This document shows, piece by piece, positions 7,806 through 15,657 of a stretch of 52,681 nt of DNA; position 1 is the stretch's first letter, and the number at the start of each line of letters is the position of its first letter. The notes under the pieces were generated by a model. It saw only the letters and a program-made list of their open reading frames with translations. It had not been told where the DNA came from and did no database searches. The stretch is from the NCBI GenBank assembly GCA_004297445.1, contig SCUK01000033.1, positions 1 to 52,681 on the forward strand. Direction: 5' to 3'. Source of the DNA: Anaerolineae bacterium (GTDB lineage Bacteria > Chloroflexota > Anaerolineae > Anaerolineales > UBA11579). Position numbers and translations under genes: made by a program.

Positions 7806-8243
7806 TCACCGCTCCACCCACATCGTCACCGGCCCATCGTTGTGGATTTCCACCAGCATCTCGGCGCCGAACACGCCCACTTGCACCGGCACGCCGTGGT
7901 CCGCCAGCAGGTCCGCAAATCGCTGCACCAGCGGCTCGGCCACGTCCGGCAGCGCCGCATCGGTGAACGACGGCCGGCGGCCCTTGCGCAGGTCGGCATA
8001 CAGCGTGAACTGGGACACCACCAGCGCCGCGCCGCCCACATCCAGCAGGCTCAAGTTGGTTTTGCCGTCCGCATCGGCAAAGATGCGCAGGTTGGCGGCC
8101 TTCTCTGCCAGCCAGGCAGCCTGCTCCTCGCCATCGCCATGCCCCACCCCCACCAGGATTACGACTCCGTGTCCGATTTCGGCCACCACACGCCCGGCCA
8201 CACTGACCGAGCCGGACTTTACACGTTGGATGAGCAGTCGCAT
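7806..8243 (-). CDS. dtd: D-aminoacyl-tRNA deacylase
   Basis: 145 residues, the full length of DTD. It removes D-amino acids and glycine mischarged on tRNA. The two active-site signatures are intact: SQFTLYA (residues 77-83), and the Gly-cisPro motif in NDGPVT (135-140) near the C-terminus. The N-terminus [13 protein letters not shown] is classical. It follows trpS on the same strand, 42 bases on, across a short GC-rich hairpin, so a selenoprotein-trpS-dtd transcript is likely and ties the gene to translation quality control. Confidence 0.95.
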   Translation of the reverse strand: MRLLIQRVKSGSVSVAGRVVAEIGHGVVILVGVGHGDGEEQAAWLAEKAANLRIFADADGKTNLSLLDVGGAALVVSQFTLYADLRKGRRPSFTDAALPDVAEPLVQRFADLLADHGVPVQVGVFGAEMLVEIHNDGPVTMWVER

Positions 8244-8256
8244 GAGATTAATCAGA

Positions 8257-8276
8257 CAGCGGGCTTCAGCCCGCTG
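8257..8276. repeat. Short GC-rich palindrome between dtd and trpS
   Basis: CAGCGGGCT (8257-8265) pairs with AGCCCGCTG (8268-8276). There is no U-tract. It resembles REP-like intergenic palindromes and could adjust trpS-dtd readthrough. Confidence 0.4.
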
Positions 8277-8285
8277 CCATTCCGA

Positions 8286-9332
8286 TTAGTTTGCCTTCTT
8301 CTCGCGCTTCTCCACCTTGCGGCGGATGCGGTTCCACACCCCGGTCAGGCCCATCGCCTTCTTCATCGCGAACAGCGTCTGCTGTGTCTCGGCGCGCGCT
8401 TTCACCGTGCCGCGCACGATGATTTCTTCGATTAAGCCGCTTTCTTCATAGCGGGCGCGGCGCGCGTGCATCGGTTCCAACACGGCGTTAATCACCCGCG
8501 CCAGTTTTTCCTTCACTTCCACATCCCCCACCTTACCGGCGCGGTAGCGCGTCTTCAGGTCTTCCACTTCGGCGGTGTCCGGGTTAAAGGCATCATGATA
8601 CTGGAACACCGGGTTGCCTTCCACCGTGCCGGGGATGTCGGCCCGCACCCGGTTGGGGTCGGTGAACATGCCCGCCACTTTCTTCTCCACCGTCTTCGGG
8701 TCGTCCGAGAGGAAGATGGCGTTGCTCAGGCTCTTGCTCATCTTGGCCTGGCCATCCGTGCCCACCAGCGTCGGCACCTCGCCGATCATCACGTCCGGTA
8801 CCGGCAGTGTTTCGCCATACAGGAAGTTAAAGCGCCGGGCGATTTCGCGGGTGATTTCCACGTGCGCCTCATTGTCCTTACCCACCGGCACGAGGTCACC
8901 GCGCACACACAGGATATCGGCCGCCTGCAGCACCGGGTAGCCCAGCAGCGCCAGCGGCATTTCGATGTTGGCATCCCGCGCCATGTCTTTCAAGCTGGGC
9001 AGGCGTTCCAGGCGCGGCACGGTCACCAGACTCTGGAACAGGGTGTACATCTCGTGGATTTCGGGGATGCCGGACTGCATGTAGAACGTCACCTTGTCCG
9101 GGTCCAGCCCCGCGGCGATCTGGTCCAGCAGCATATCGTGAGCGTTCTTATCGATTTCGGCGATGTCTTCCGGCGAGTTCTTGGTGGTCAGCATGTGCAA
9201 GTCCGCCACCAGGATGTAGGTCTCATACTGGTCCTGCAGGCGCACGCGGTTGTAGATCGAACCCACCAGGTGCCCCAGGTGCAGTTTGCCGGTCGGCCGG
9301 TCGCCGGTGAGTAGTCGTTTTTTGTCAGCCAT
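8286..9332 (-). CDS. trpS: Tryptophanyl-tRNA synthetase
   Basis: 348 residues, class Ic synthetase charging tRNA-Trp. HIGH-type motif HLGH at residues 18-21 and a perfect KMSKS at 197-201, preceded by GTDGQA. The RPTGKLHLGHLVGS N-terminus and the GYPVLQAADIL segment are diagnostic of TrpRS. The start overlaps the preceding selenoprotein gene by eight bases, so translation of trpS is likely coupled to termination of that gene and hence, if the UGA is a Sec codon, to successful UGA decoding. Confidence 0.95.
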   Translation of the reverse strand: MADKKRLLTGDRPTGKLHLGHLVGSIYNRVRLQDQYETYILVADLHMLTTKNSPEDIAEIDKNAHDMLLDQIAAGLDPDKVTFYMQSGIPEIHEMYTLFQSLVTVPRLERLPSLKDMARDANIEMPLALLGYPVLQAADILCVRGDLVPVGKDNEAHVEITREIARRFNFLYGETLPVPDVMIGEVPTLVGTDGQAKMSKSLSNAIFLSDDPKTVEKKVAGMFTDPNRVRADIPGTVEGNPVFQYHDAFNPDTAEVEDLKTRYRAGKVGDVEVKEKLARVINAVLEPMHARRARYEESGLIEEIIVRGTVKARAETQQTLFAMKKAMGLTGVWNRIRRKVEKREKKAN

Positions 9333-9579
9333 TCATTCGTTCCATGTAGTCTTGAAGGTGATTGAGCAATTCATTGGGTTCGGCATGGCGGCCGAGTTGC
9401 TTCTTGCTGAACAGCAGTTCGCCATTCACGCTGAACTCAAACACCCCGCCCGCCGAAGGCACCAGCGTGAATCGGGCGATGTCCTCAACCATCGTCTTAT
9501 TCGACAGAATCTGAGTAAGCGCGCTCACGGCGCGCGGGGCGTAGCCTCACTCCTGGCAATAAATCAGTTCGATGTCCAT
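9325..9579 (-). CDS. SelW/Rdx-family selenoprotein (CxxU, in-frame TGA = Sec)
   Basis: 84 residues if the TGA at 9549-9547 is read as selenocysteine. Start ATG at 9579, with AGGAG twelve bases upstream. The N-terminus is MDIELIYCQE-Sec-GYAPRA; Cys8 and Sec11 form the CxxU redox motif of SelW, where vertebrate SelW reads YCGAUGY. After the TGA the frame continues with the Rdx pattern: TLVPSAGGVFEFSVNGELLFSKK is the strand-turn-strand ending in the LxxSKK signature, then a helical C-terminus. Without recoding the protein would be a 10-residue stub or a headless 67-residue product from GTG 9528. A SECIS-like hairpin starts at the TGA. Rdx proteins are thioredoxin-fold redox proteins. It lies upstream of trpS in one operon. 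The selenium machinery (selA, selB, selC, selD) is not in this window. Confidence 0.85.
9512..9549 (-). promoter_or_regulatory. Candidate bacterial SECIS element
   Basis: Starting at the TGA, the mRNA can form a 38-nt structure. UGAG pairs with CUCA at the base; after an internal loop, GCGCGC (9535-9530) pairs with GCGCGC (9524-9519) around a five-base loop CGUGA. The apical loop begins 17 bases after the UGA and has G as its second base. This agrees with the bacterial SECIS rule as I remember it: short apical loop, G in the first two positions, 16-37 bases from the UGA. Confidence 0.6.
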
Positions 9580-9639
9580 CACGGCTGCGTCTCCTGCTCT
9601 GGCCCGCGAGTATATCATGTCGGGTCTTATAATTAGCCT

Positions 9640-10389
9640 ATGCCCACGCCGTTCTACCATCTCAGTCTGGCCGAAGAATTGCTGGCGCACCCGCAGTTGC
9701 CGGCCGCCGCCGGGGCAACGCTGCACGCCGGGCGCCCGGCCTTCCTGCTGGGCAACACCGCGCCGGATGTGCAGGTGATGTCCGGCCAGAAGCGCGTCCT
9801 CACGCATTTCTTCCAGGTGCCCCCGGCAGATGACACCCATCCGGTGGAGCGCATGCTGGCCACCTATCCGGACCTGCGCAGCGCGGCCGCGCTGCCCGCG
9901 GACCAGGGCGCTTTCATGGCCGGCTATCTCTGCCACCTGATTGCCGACTTCGAATGGATTCGCTCCCTTTTCCTGCCCATCTTCGGAGTGGAAGCCGGAT
10001 GGGAGACCTTCCCGCACCGCCTGTACATCCACAACATCGTGCGCACCTGGCTCGATGAGCAGGTCCTCGCAGGCCTGCCGCCGGACGAACGTGAATGCCT
10101 CGCCGCCGCCGTACCGAACAAATGGCTGCCGTTTGTGGAAGACCACTTCTTGCGCCAATGGCGCGACTATATTGAGGAACAACTCCAGCCCGGCGCCGCC
10201 ATCCGCACCGTGGAGGTGTTTGCCAGCCGCCAGGGCCTCTCGCCAGAGGTATTCTTCGCGCTGCTGCGCTCGGAAGAACGTATGACCAGCGAGGTGTTCA
10301 GCCATGTTTCGCAGCAGCAGTTGGTAGAATACCGCCAGCGCACCGTGACCGCCAGCCTGGCGGTTCTGGCCCGCGCCTTTGACGCCTGA
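9640..10389 (+). CDS. Zinc-dependent phospholipase C-like protein
   Basis: 249 residues, all-alpha with His/Asp positions typical of the Zn_dep_PLPC family: H7 (YHLSLAEELL), D43 in GNTAPDV, H56, and H99/D103 in GYLCHLIADFEW. No signal peptide, so it is probably cytosolic and not a secreted toxin; many such bacterial proteins have unknown substrates. The TATAAT at 9628-9633 ends six bases before the ATG and there is no SD, so the transcript is probably leaderless. It overlaps the next gene by 11 bases. Confidence 0.65.
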   Translation: MPTPFYHLSLAEELLAHPQLPAAAGATLHAGRPAFLLGNTAPDVQVMSGQKRVLTHFFQVPPADDTHPVERMLATYPDLRSAAALPADQGAFMAGYLCHLIADFEWIRSLFLPIFGVEAGWETFPHRLYIHNIVRTWLDEQVLAGLPPDERECLAAAVPNKWLPFVEDHFLRQWRDYIEEQLQPGAAIRTVEVFASRQGLSPEVFFALLRSEERMTSEVFSHVSQQQLVEYRQRTVTASLAVLARAFDA

Positions 10390-11158
10390 AACCACTACCC
10401 CACTCAGCCCCGGAACCTACATCGTGCCCGAATCGCCTTTCCTCTCCATCATCATCCCGGCCTACAACGAAGAAGGACGGCTGATTCAAACGCTGGAGGA
10501 GGTGGCAGCGTTTCTGGCGCGCCAATCCTACACTTCCGAAGTGCTGGTGGTGGAAAACGGCAGCCGCGACCGCACCTTTGCGCTGGCACAGGAATTTGCC
10601 GCGGCGCACCCGGGCTTCAGGGCCATCCACCGCGCCCAACCCGGTAAGGGCGGCGCGGTGCAGGCCGGCATGCTGGCGGCGCACGGTCAATACCGCTTCA
10701 TGGCCGATGCCGACCGATCGATGGCGATTGACGAATTGCCGCGCTTTTTGCCACCCAACCATGACGCCCCGATCGTCATCGGCTCGCGCGAGGCCAGCGG
10801 CGCGCGGCGTTTCAATGAGCCGCAGTTCCGCCACCTCGGCGGGCGCGCCATCAACCTCATGATCCGCGTGTTGGCCCTGCCCGGCCTGCAGGATACCCAG
10901 TGCGGCTACAAGCTCTTCCGCGCCGATGCCGCCGAAGCCCTGTTCCCTCACCAGACCCTGATGGGCTGGTCATTCGATGTCGAAATCCTGTTCCTGGCGC
11001 GGCGGCGCGGCTTGGCCATCGCCGAACAGCCCATCCCATGGGTGTTCGCTGCCGAGAGCCACGTCCGGCCCGTGCCGGACGCGCTGAAACTGGGGCGCGA
11101 CCTGCTCACCCTGCGCCTGAATGCCCTGCGGGGGCGCTATGGCCCGCGCCAAGTTTGA
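10379..11158 (+). CDS. Family 2 glycosyltransferase (dolichyl-phosphate glucosyl/mannosyltransferase-like)
   Basis: 259 residues from TTG 10379; GTG 10424, giving a protein beginning PESPFLS, is an alternative. GT-A fold: [10 protein letters not shown] at the N-terminus, [21 protein letters not shown], and DxD metal site in MADADRSM. This set is typical of ALG5/DPM1-like enzymes that transfer sugar from NDP-sugar to a polyprenyl phosphate. It has no C-terminal membrane helix, as in soluble DPM1-type members. It overlaps rnhB by 20 bases. Confidence 0.8.
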   Translation: MTPETTTPLSPGTYIVPESPFLSIIIPAYNEEGRLIQTLEEVAAFLARQSYTSEVLVVENGSRDRTFALAQEFAAAHPGFRAIHRAQPGKGGAVQAGMLAAHGQYRFMADADRSMAIDELPRFLPPNHDAPIVIGSREASGARRFNEPQFRHLGGRAINLMIRVLALPGLQDTQCGYKLFRADAAEALFPHQTLMGWSFDVEILFLARRRGLAIAEQPIPWVFAAESHVRPVPDALKLGRDLLTLRLNALRGRYGPRQV

Positions 11159-11801
11159 CCGGGCCCTGATTCCCCCGGCGCCCACCCTGCACTTTGAGCA
11201 GGCGCTCTGGGCCGCCGGGCTGCCGCGCCTGGCCGGGGTGGACGAAGCCGGGCGGGGTGCGCTGGCCGGGCCAGTGGCCGCCGCCGCCGTCATCCTGCCC
11301 CCCGACCCGAACCTGATTCACACCCTGCACGGCGTACGCGATTCAAAAGAGATGCCCGCCAAGGCTCGCACCCGCTGGGCAGAGGCCATCCGCAACACGG
11401 CAACGGCCTGGGGCGTGGGGTTCGCCGAAGCGGAGGAAATTGACGACCTGGGCATCGTCCCCGCTACCCGCCTGGCCGCCATGCGCGCCATCGCCCAACT
11501 GCGCCCGGCCCCCCAACACTTGCTTATCGACGCGCTCTCCCTGCCCGCCACCGGCCTGCCAGAGACCTCGCTTATAAAGGGCGATGCGCGTTGCCTGTCA
11601 ATTGCCTGCGCCTCGGTGATGGCCAAGACCGCGCGGGACGCCCACATGCGCACGCTGGACGCCCGCCACCCCGGCTACGGCTGGGCGGCCAACAAGGGCT
11701 ATGGCACCGCCGCCCACCGCCGCGCCATCCTGGCTCTGGGTTACACCGTCGCCCACCGCCGCACCTTTACCCTCAAGCCACCGGAAGCCGAAGAGATATA
11801 A
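11139..11801 (+). CDS. rnhB: Ribonuclease HII
   Basis: 220 residues from ATG 11139. It cleaves RNA in RNA-DNA hybrids and removes single ribonucleotides from DNA. The catalytic signature GVDEAGRG gives D35 and E36; further acidic ligands are D131 (LLIDAL) and D167 in the conserved [12 protein letters not shown] helix. The [18 protein letters not shown] segment is the usual substrate-binding region with the conserved GYGT. It overlaps the GT2 gene; the next gene begins 14 bases later. Confidence 0.95.
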   Translation: MARAKFDRALIPPAPTLHFEQALWAAGLPRLAGVDEAGRGALAGPVAAAAVILPPDPNLIHTLHGVRDSKEMPAKARTRWAEAIRNTATAWGVGFAEAEEIDDLGIVPATRLAAMRAIAQLRPAPQHLLIDALSLPATGLPETSLIKGDARCLSIACASVMAKTARDAHMRTLDARHPGYGWAANKGYGTAAHRRAILALGYTVAHRRTFTLKPPEAEEI

Positions 11802-11815
11802 AGGTGAAAGGTGCG

Positions 11816-13261
11816 ATGTTCCCATCCCGGCGCGCATTCCTGTGTTGGGCGTTGCTCCCACTGCTGGCCGCCTGCGCCGCGCCGCCAGCCGCGCCGTTGT
11901 CACCTGCCATCCCCACCGCCGCCCTCACCGCCCCGGCGCGCGCCAGCGCAACCCCACAGCCCTCACTGCCGCCCAGTCCCACCCCGTGGGGCCTGCCCGA
12001 ACGCCCGCAATACATTCTGAATGTGGACATCGATTATGACGCCGCGACGCTGCATGTGCATGAGATCGCCGTCCTGCCCAACCCCGGCGGACAGCCCCTT
12101 GCCGAAGTGCCGCTCATCGTGGAGCCGCGTTGGTTGGATGCCTTCGAACTGACCGCGCTGGAAGTGAACGGTCAGGACTGGGCAGATTACGAGTTTGCGC
12201 AGGGAGTCATGACCATCACCCTGCCGGAAGCCTGGGCAACCGATGCCGCCCTGCATCTGGAACTCACCTACCTGTTGCGCCTGCCCGCCACGCCCGGCAC
12301 CCTGAGTGCCACCGAACGGCAATTGCACGTCGCCAACTGGGTGGCCGCCCTGCCGGCATACGCCGCCGGGGAGGGTTGGTTGATTCACCCGCCGGGGTTG
12401 GTGGGCGAGCATCTCGTTTTTCCGCCGGCGGATTTTGACGTCACCCTGCGATCCGATGATGACTCGGTAATGCTGATGGCCCCCGGTGCGCGCACGGACC
12501 TGGAAGGCGGGGCACAATTCACCCTGCCGCGCGCCCGCGCCTTCACCTGGTCTGCCGGACGCGACTTCATCACGCTGGTTGGCGATGCCGATGGCATTCC
12601 GTTACAGGTGGTTGTCTACCCGGAACATGAGCGCGCCGGGCAGGCGGCGCTGGATGCGCTGGCGCAGGCTGTGCCTCTGTATCAGGAACTCTTCGGCCCC
12701 TACCCGCATGAAGGCCTCATGCTGGTGGAGGCCTCCTTCACCGATGGGCTGGAGTCGGATGCGTTTTTCTTTCTCGACCAGCTCTACTTCATCGAGTATG
12801 ACGGCACACCCACCAATTACCTGACCACCATCGCCGTGCATGAAGCCGCCCACCAGTGGTGGTACAGCGCGGTGGGCAACAACGCCGCGCTGGAACCCTG
12901 GTTGGATGAGGCGCTGTGCACCTTCAGCGAACTGCTGTTTTATGAGAACGTCCACCCCAGCCTGGTGGAGTGGTGGTGGTATTTCCGCATTGAGCGTTTC
13001 CGGCTCGAAGGCGCCGTGAACAGCGCCATCTACGACCAGGCCGACTTCCTGCCCTATGTAAAGGCGGTCTACTTTCTGGGAGCGCACTTCCTCGACGACG
13101 TGCGCGAATTGATTGGGGAACCCAACCTACTGGCGGCGCTGCGCGACTATCGCCAGCGTTATGACGGAGATATCGCCAGCGCCGAGGAATTTTTCGCCGT
13201 GCTCGAGGAGCACAGCCCGGTAAATCTGGATAACCTGCGTGCTTACTACTTCAAACCGTAG
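11816..13261 (+). CDS. M1-like zinc metallopeptidase lipoprotein
   Basis: 481 residues from ATG 11816 (SD-like AAAGGTG upstream). The signal combines a twin-arginine SRRAFL with lipobox LLAAC (Cys20), so a Tat-exported lipoprotein is possible. A P/T-rich linker and a beta domain with an M1-like aminopeptidase N-domain character follow. The gluzincin site is H342-E343-x-x-H346 with E365 nineteen residues on, exactly the M1 spacing, and includes HEAAHQWW. No GxMEN motif is obvious; the equivalent region reads EASFTDGLESDAFFF, so the aminopeptidase specificity is uncertain. A strong bidirectional terminator follows. Confidence 0.85.
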   Translation: MFPSRRAFLCWALLPLLAACAAPPAAPLSPAIPTAALTAPARASATPQPSLPPSPTPWGLPERPQYILNVDIDYDAATLHVHEIAVLPNPGGQPLAEVPLIVEPRWLDAFELTALEVNGQDWADYEFAQGVMTITLPEAWATDAALHLELTYLLRLPATPGTLSATERQLHVANWVAALPAYAAGEGWLIHPPGLVGEHLVFPPADFDVTLRSDDDSVMLMAPGARTDLEGGAQFTLPRARAFTWSAGRDFITLVGDADGIPLQVVVYPEHERAGQAALDALAQAVPLYQELFGPYPHEGLMLVEASFTDGLESDAFFFLDQLYFIEYDGTPTNYLTTIAVHEAAHQWWYSAVGNNAALEPWLDEALCTFSELLFYENVHPSLVEWWWYFRIERFRLEGAVNSAIYDQADFLPYVKAVYFLGAHFLDDVRELIGEPNLLAALRDYRQRYDGDIASAEEFFAVLEEHSPVNLDNLRAYYFKP

Positions 13262-13275
13262 CAGCCGGACAGACA

Positions 13276-13309
13276 AAAAGAGAGCCGCCCGTTCAGGCGG
13301 CTCTCTTTT
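13276..13309. terminator. Bidirectional intrinsic terminator
   Basis: A 14-bp stem (AAAAGAGAGCCGCC with GGCGGCTCTCTTTT) around the loop CGTTCA. T-rich on one side and A-rich on the other, so it can stop both the metallopeptidase and the pentapeptide gene. Confidence 0.9.
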
Positions 13310-13324
13310 CTTGTGTAATTCGAT

Positions 13325-14278
13325 TTAGTACAGTTTGCGGTCGCCGGTTTCGGCGCCACCACCGTGCAGGCCCAGGGCAGAAGCCAGCCGCTGAAGCCAG
13401 TTCATCGGGGTGGAAGCAGCATCGGCGGCAGAAGCGCCGGCGGCAAACCCGCCAGCTGCATCCGCACCGGCAGCCGAACCGCCCGCGGCATCCGCACCAG
13501 CGGCATAACCGCCAGCAGCGTTACCACCGGCCGCGTTCCCGCCAGCCGCATAACCACCCGCAGCGTTTCCACCAGCGGCCGAACCACCTGCCGCATCCGC
13601 ACCAGCGGCATAGCCGCCAGCCGCGCTACCACCAGCGGCCGAACCGCCAGCAGCGTATCCACCTGCGGCGTTACCACCAGCAGCCGAACCGCCAGCCGCA
13701 TAACCACCCGCAGCGTTACCACCAGCAGCCGAACCGCCAGCCGCAGAACCACCATAGGCATCCGCACCGGCCGCAGAGCCGCCAGCAGCGTATCCACCGG
13801 CAGCCGAGCCGCCAGCCGCAGAACCACCGGCCGCATAACCACCCGCGGCGTTACCACCGGCAGCCGAACCGCCAGCCGCAGAACCACCATAGGCATCCGC
13901 ACCGGCCGCAGAGCCGCCCGCAGCGTAACCACCAGCGGCGTTACCGCCGGCAGCAGAACCACCAGCCGCATTGCCACCGTAAGCATCCGCGCCAGCGGCA
14001 TGACCGCCAGCCGCCGAGCCGCCGGCCGCGTGGCCGCCAGCAGCGCTGCCGCCCATGGCGTCCGCGCCGAAGGACAGCAGGGACATGGAGATGCGTTCTT
14101 CGAGGTTGTTGGCAAACTGGTCCATCGTCTCGGTCGGGATCGAGCGCAAGGCAGCGCGCTCATCGGCGGAAAGGTCGTACCCTTCCAGGGCCTTGTCCGG
14201 GTCAGCAAAGAGGTTCTGACGGAACTCTTCGTCGATCACGGCACGGCTTACAACTTTGCGGGCATCTTTCTGGCTCAT
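13325..14278 (-). CDS. Gly/Ala pentapeptide-repeat protein with RiPP-leader-like N-terminus
   Basis: 317 residues in three parts. Residues 1-70 form a soluble helical domain (RAVIDEEFRQNLFADPDKAL, GYDLSADERAAL) that resembles the nitrile-hydratase-type leader found in Franean1_4349-like RiPP precursors; this is recollection, not a search. Residues 71-285 are GADAM followed by 42 uninterrupted pentapeptides, mostly GGxAA with x = S, N, Y or H, and GADAY or GADAA at intervals. Residues 286-317 are an amphipathic tail (PMNWLQRLASALGLHGGG) ending in RKLY. The SD GGAG is strong. No maturase, protease or exporter lies beside it. It could be a modified peptide precursor, or a structural glycine-rich surface or ice-binding-like fold. 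Function unknown. Confidence 0.85.
   Translation of the reverse strand: MSQKDARKVVSRAVIDEEFRQNLFADPDKALEGYDLSADERAALRSIPTETMDQFANNLEERISMSLLSFGADAMGGSAAGGHAAGGSAAGGHAAGADAYGGNAAGGSAAGGNAAGGYAAGGSAAGADAYGGSAAGGSAAGGNAAGGYAAGGSAAGGSAAGGYAAGGSAAGADAYGGSAAGGSAAGGNAAGGYAAGGSAAGGNAAGGYAAGGSAAGGSAAGGYAAGADAAGGSAAGGNAAGGYAAGGNAAGGNAAGGYAAGADAAGGSAAGADAAGGFAAGASAADAASTPMNWLQRLASALGLHGGGAETGDRKLY
13424..14068 (-). repeat. 15-bp period coding repeat (43 units)
   Basis: The DNA has a 15-bp period that translates into the Gly/Ala pentapeptides, without frame breaks. Because the period is a multiple of three, other frames are open as well, which explains spurious overlapping frames here. The array is prone to expansion and contraction. 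Confidence 0.95.
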
Positions 14279-14343
14279 TTCAATCTCCTTGTTGTGTAAT
14301 TGGTTGGGTTAGAGTGTGCCAAGTATGCCTGAGTTGGCCGGAA

Positions 14344-14369
14344 TTGTCAGTGATTGCTCCCGCTGACAA
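14344..14369. promoter_or_regulatory. Inverted repeat upstream of pentapeptide gene
   Basis: TTGTCAG (14344-14350) and CTGACAA (14363-14369) are perfect inverted arms with a 12-base gap, 66 bases upstream of the pentapeptide gene start. They could be an operator or RNA hairpin; no regulator is known. Confidence 0.35.
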
Positions 14370-14437
14370 CCCATGAACCTTACCCGCCGGACCCAGTGCT
14401 TCAGTCCCATCCAGGGCTAAGACGCACCGCGCCACAC

Positions 14438-14459
14438 GCCTGTGATGTACATCACAGGC
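14438..14459. promoter_or_regulatory. Perfect CRP/FNR-type palindrome
   Basis: A perfect 22-bp palindrome whose core TGTGATGTACATCACA matches the CRP consensus TGTGA-N6-TCACA exactly. It lies between divergent genes, 92 bases from the MBL ATG and 159 bases from the pentapeptide gene ATG, and could control either. A CRP/FNR-family regulator is inferred. Confidence 0.55.
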
Positions 14460-14551
14460 CCCCATGCCCCCAATGGGCCATCTGCATTGGCAGCCCTTTC
14501 ATAACTCCCCGTACGACTATTCGTTTACAATGACAGAGAGTGAGTAATCCC

Positions 14552-15580
14552 ATGAGCACGTTTCAAGTAACCTTCTGGGGCGTGCGCGGTAGCCGGCCCA
14601 CGCCGGACTTCTCGCACTTCCGCTATGGCGGCAATACCTCCTGCGTGGAGGTCCAGGCAGGCGGCCAGACGATAATTCTGGATGCCGGCAGCGGCCTCAC
14701 GGAGTTGAGCCACTCGCTTACCCAGCGAGCCCGCCAAACCCAGGACGACGCCACCCGCGCCACACTGCTGTTCAGCCACCTGCACCACGACCATACCCAG
14801 GGCCTGCCGTTCTTCTTCCCGGCCTTCAACCCTCATAACCGCATCCACATATTTGGCCCGGACCTCACCGGCAATGGCTTTCCGCATGACATCAATGAGA
14901 TCGTCATGCCGCCCTATTTCCCGCTCACCCTTTCGGATATGCGCGGGGTATGCGGCGTGCAGGACTTCCTGCTGAATCACGTGCTGCTGCTGGGTGGGGA
15001 CCTGCCCGGCCCGTTGCTGCGCTCGGCGGACGCGCCGGACATCCCCGGCCAGGAAGCGATGGTAAAGGTTGAGGGGCTGTTCGCCCAGGAACACCCCAAC
15101 GATATCCTGTACTACCGCATCAGCTATCGCGGCCGCAGCCTGGTGTATGCCAGCGACCGCGAGCCGGAGACCGTGCGCGGCATTGACGCCTTCTCGCGCT
15201 TTGCCCACCACACCGACCTGTTGATCCATGATGCGCAGTATACCGAGGCACACTACTTCGGCCTGCAACCCGGCTCGCCCTGCACCAAGGGCTGGGGGCA
15301 TTCCTACACCAAACTGGCCTGCAAGGCGGCAACCGCCGCCGGAGCACGCCAGCTGGTGCTCACCCATTACGACCCTGAGTATGATGATGCCACGGTAGAC
15401 GAAATCGGCCGCCGCGCCCAGAACTGGTACAGCGGCGCGCAGTTGGCCTACGAGGGCATGACCATAGATCTGACGCCCACCCAACCCCCGCCCCAGTTGC
15501 CAGCGCCGCATCCGGCGGATGCCGAGACCGACCTCGATTTCTGGATGCAGGACTCAAAGACCCGGCCAAGCCGGAATTAG
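14552..15580 (+). CDS. MBL-fold metallohydrolase
   Basis: 342 residues from ATG 14552. GTG 14540 (four residues longer) sits eight bases after TACAAT (14526-14531) and is the alternative if the mRNA is leaderless. The FWGVRGSRPTP N-terminus with YGGNTSCVEV marks the large PhnP/RNase Z-like subfamily of metallo-beta-lactamase-fold hydrolases. The metal motif HxHxDH is SHLHHDHTQG, and later DRE and HDAQYTEAHY supply further ligands. A phosphodiesterase on cyclic or phosphonate esters is possible; substrate unknown. The C-terminus ends in a proline-rich tail. Confidence 0.8.
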   Translation: MSTFQVTFWGVRGSRPTPDFSHFRYGGNTSCVEVQAGGQTIILDAGSGLTELSHSLTQRARQTQDDATRATLLFSHLHHDHTQGLPFFFPAFNPHNRIHIFGPDLTGNGFPHDINEIVMPPYFPLTLSDMRGVCGVQDFLLNHVLLLGGDLPGPLLRSADAPDIPGQEAMVKVEGLFAQEHPNDILYYRISYRGRSLVYASDREPETVRGIDAFSRFAHHTDLLIHDAQYTEAHYFGLQPGSPCTKGWGHSYTKLACKAATAAGARQLVLTHYDPEYDDATVDEIGRRAQNWYSGAQLAYEGMTIDLTPTQPPPQLPAPHPADAETDLDFWMQDSKTRPSRN

Positions 15581-15603
15581 AGATACAGAACCGGAACAAA
15601 AAA

Positions 15604-15630
15604 CCTCCGATGTCTTGAAGACATCGGAGG
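15604..15630 (-). terminator. Intrinsic terminator of glyQS
   Basis: CCTCCGATGTC pairs with GACATCGGAGG, and the A7 tract on the left gives a T-run on the minus strand, so it ends glyQS. It may also serve the convergent MBL gene. Confidence 0.85.
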
Positions 15631-15657
15631 TCTTCTAATCAGCCTTCCTGACTATTG

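Noticed and set aside
9325-9528. Headless 67-residue protein starting at GTG 9528
   Set aside because: This cuts off the CxxU motif; the frame upstream through the TGA has a start, SD and family match.
9547-9549. TGA as ordinary stop or frameshift error
   Set aside because: The TGA sits exactly where SelW has Sec and the frame is conserved on both sides, so error is unlikely, though genome proof of the Sec machinery is outstanding.
13424-14068. Possible CRISPR or satellite array
   Set aside because: Units are contiguous 15-bp codon multiples without spacers and translate into one protein.
13364-14299. Two further long open frames over the pentapeptide gene, one antisense and rich in S/T/R
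   Set aside because: The 15-bp period keeps several frames open; only the frame with the leader domain and a strong SD makes sense.
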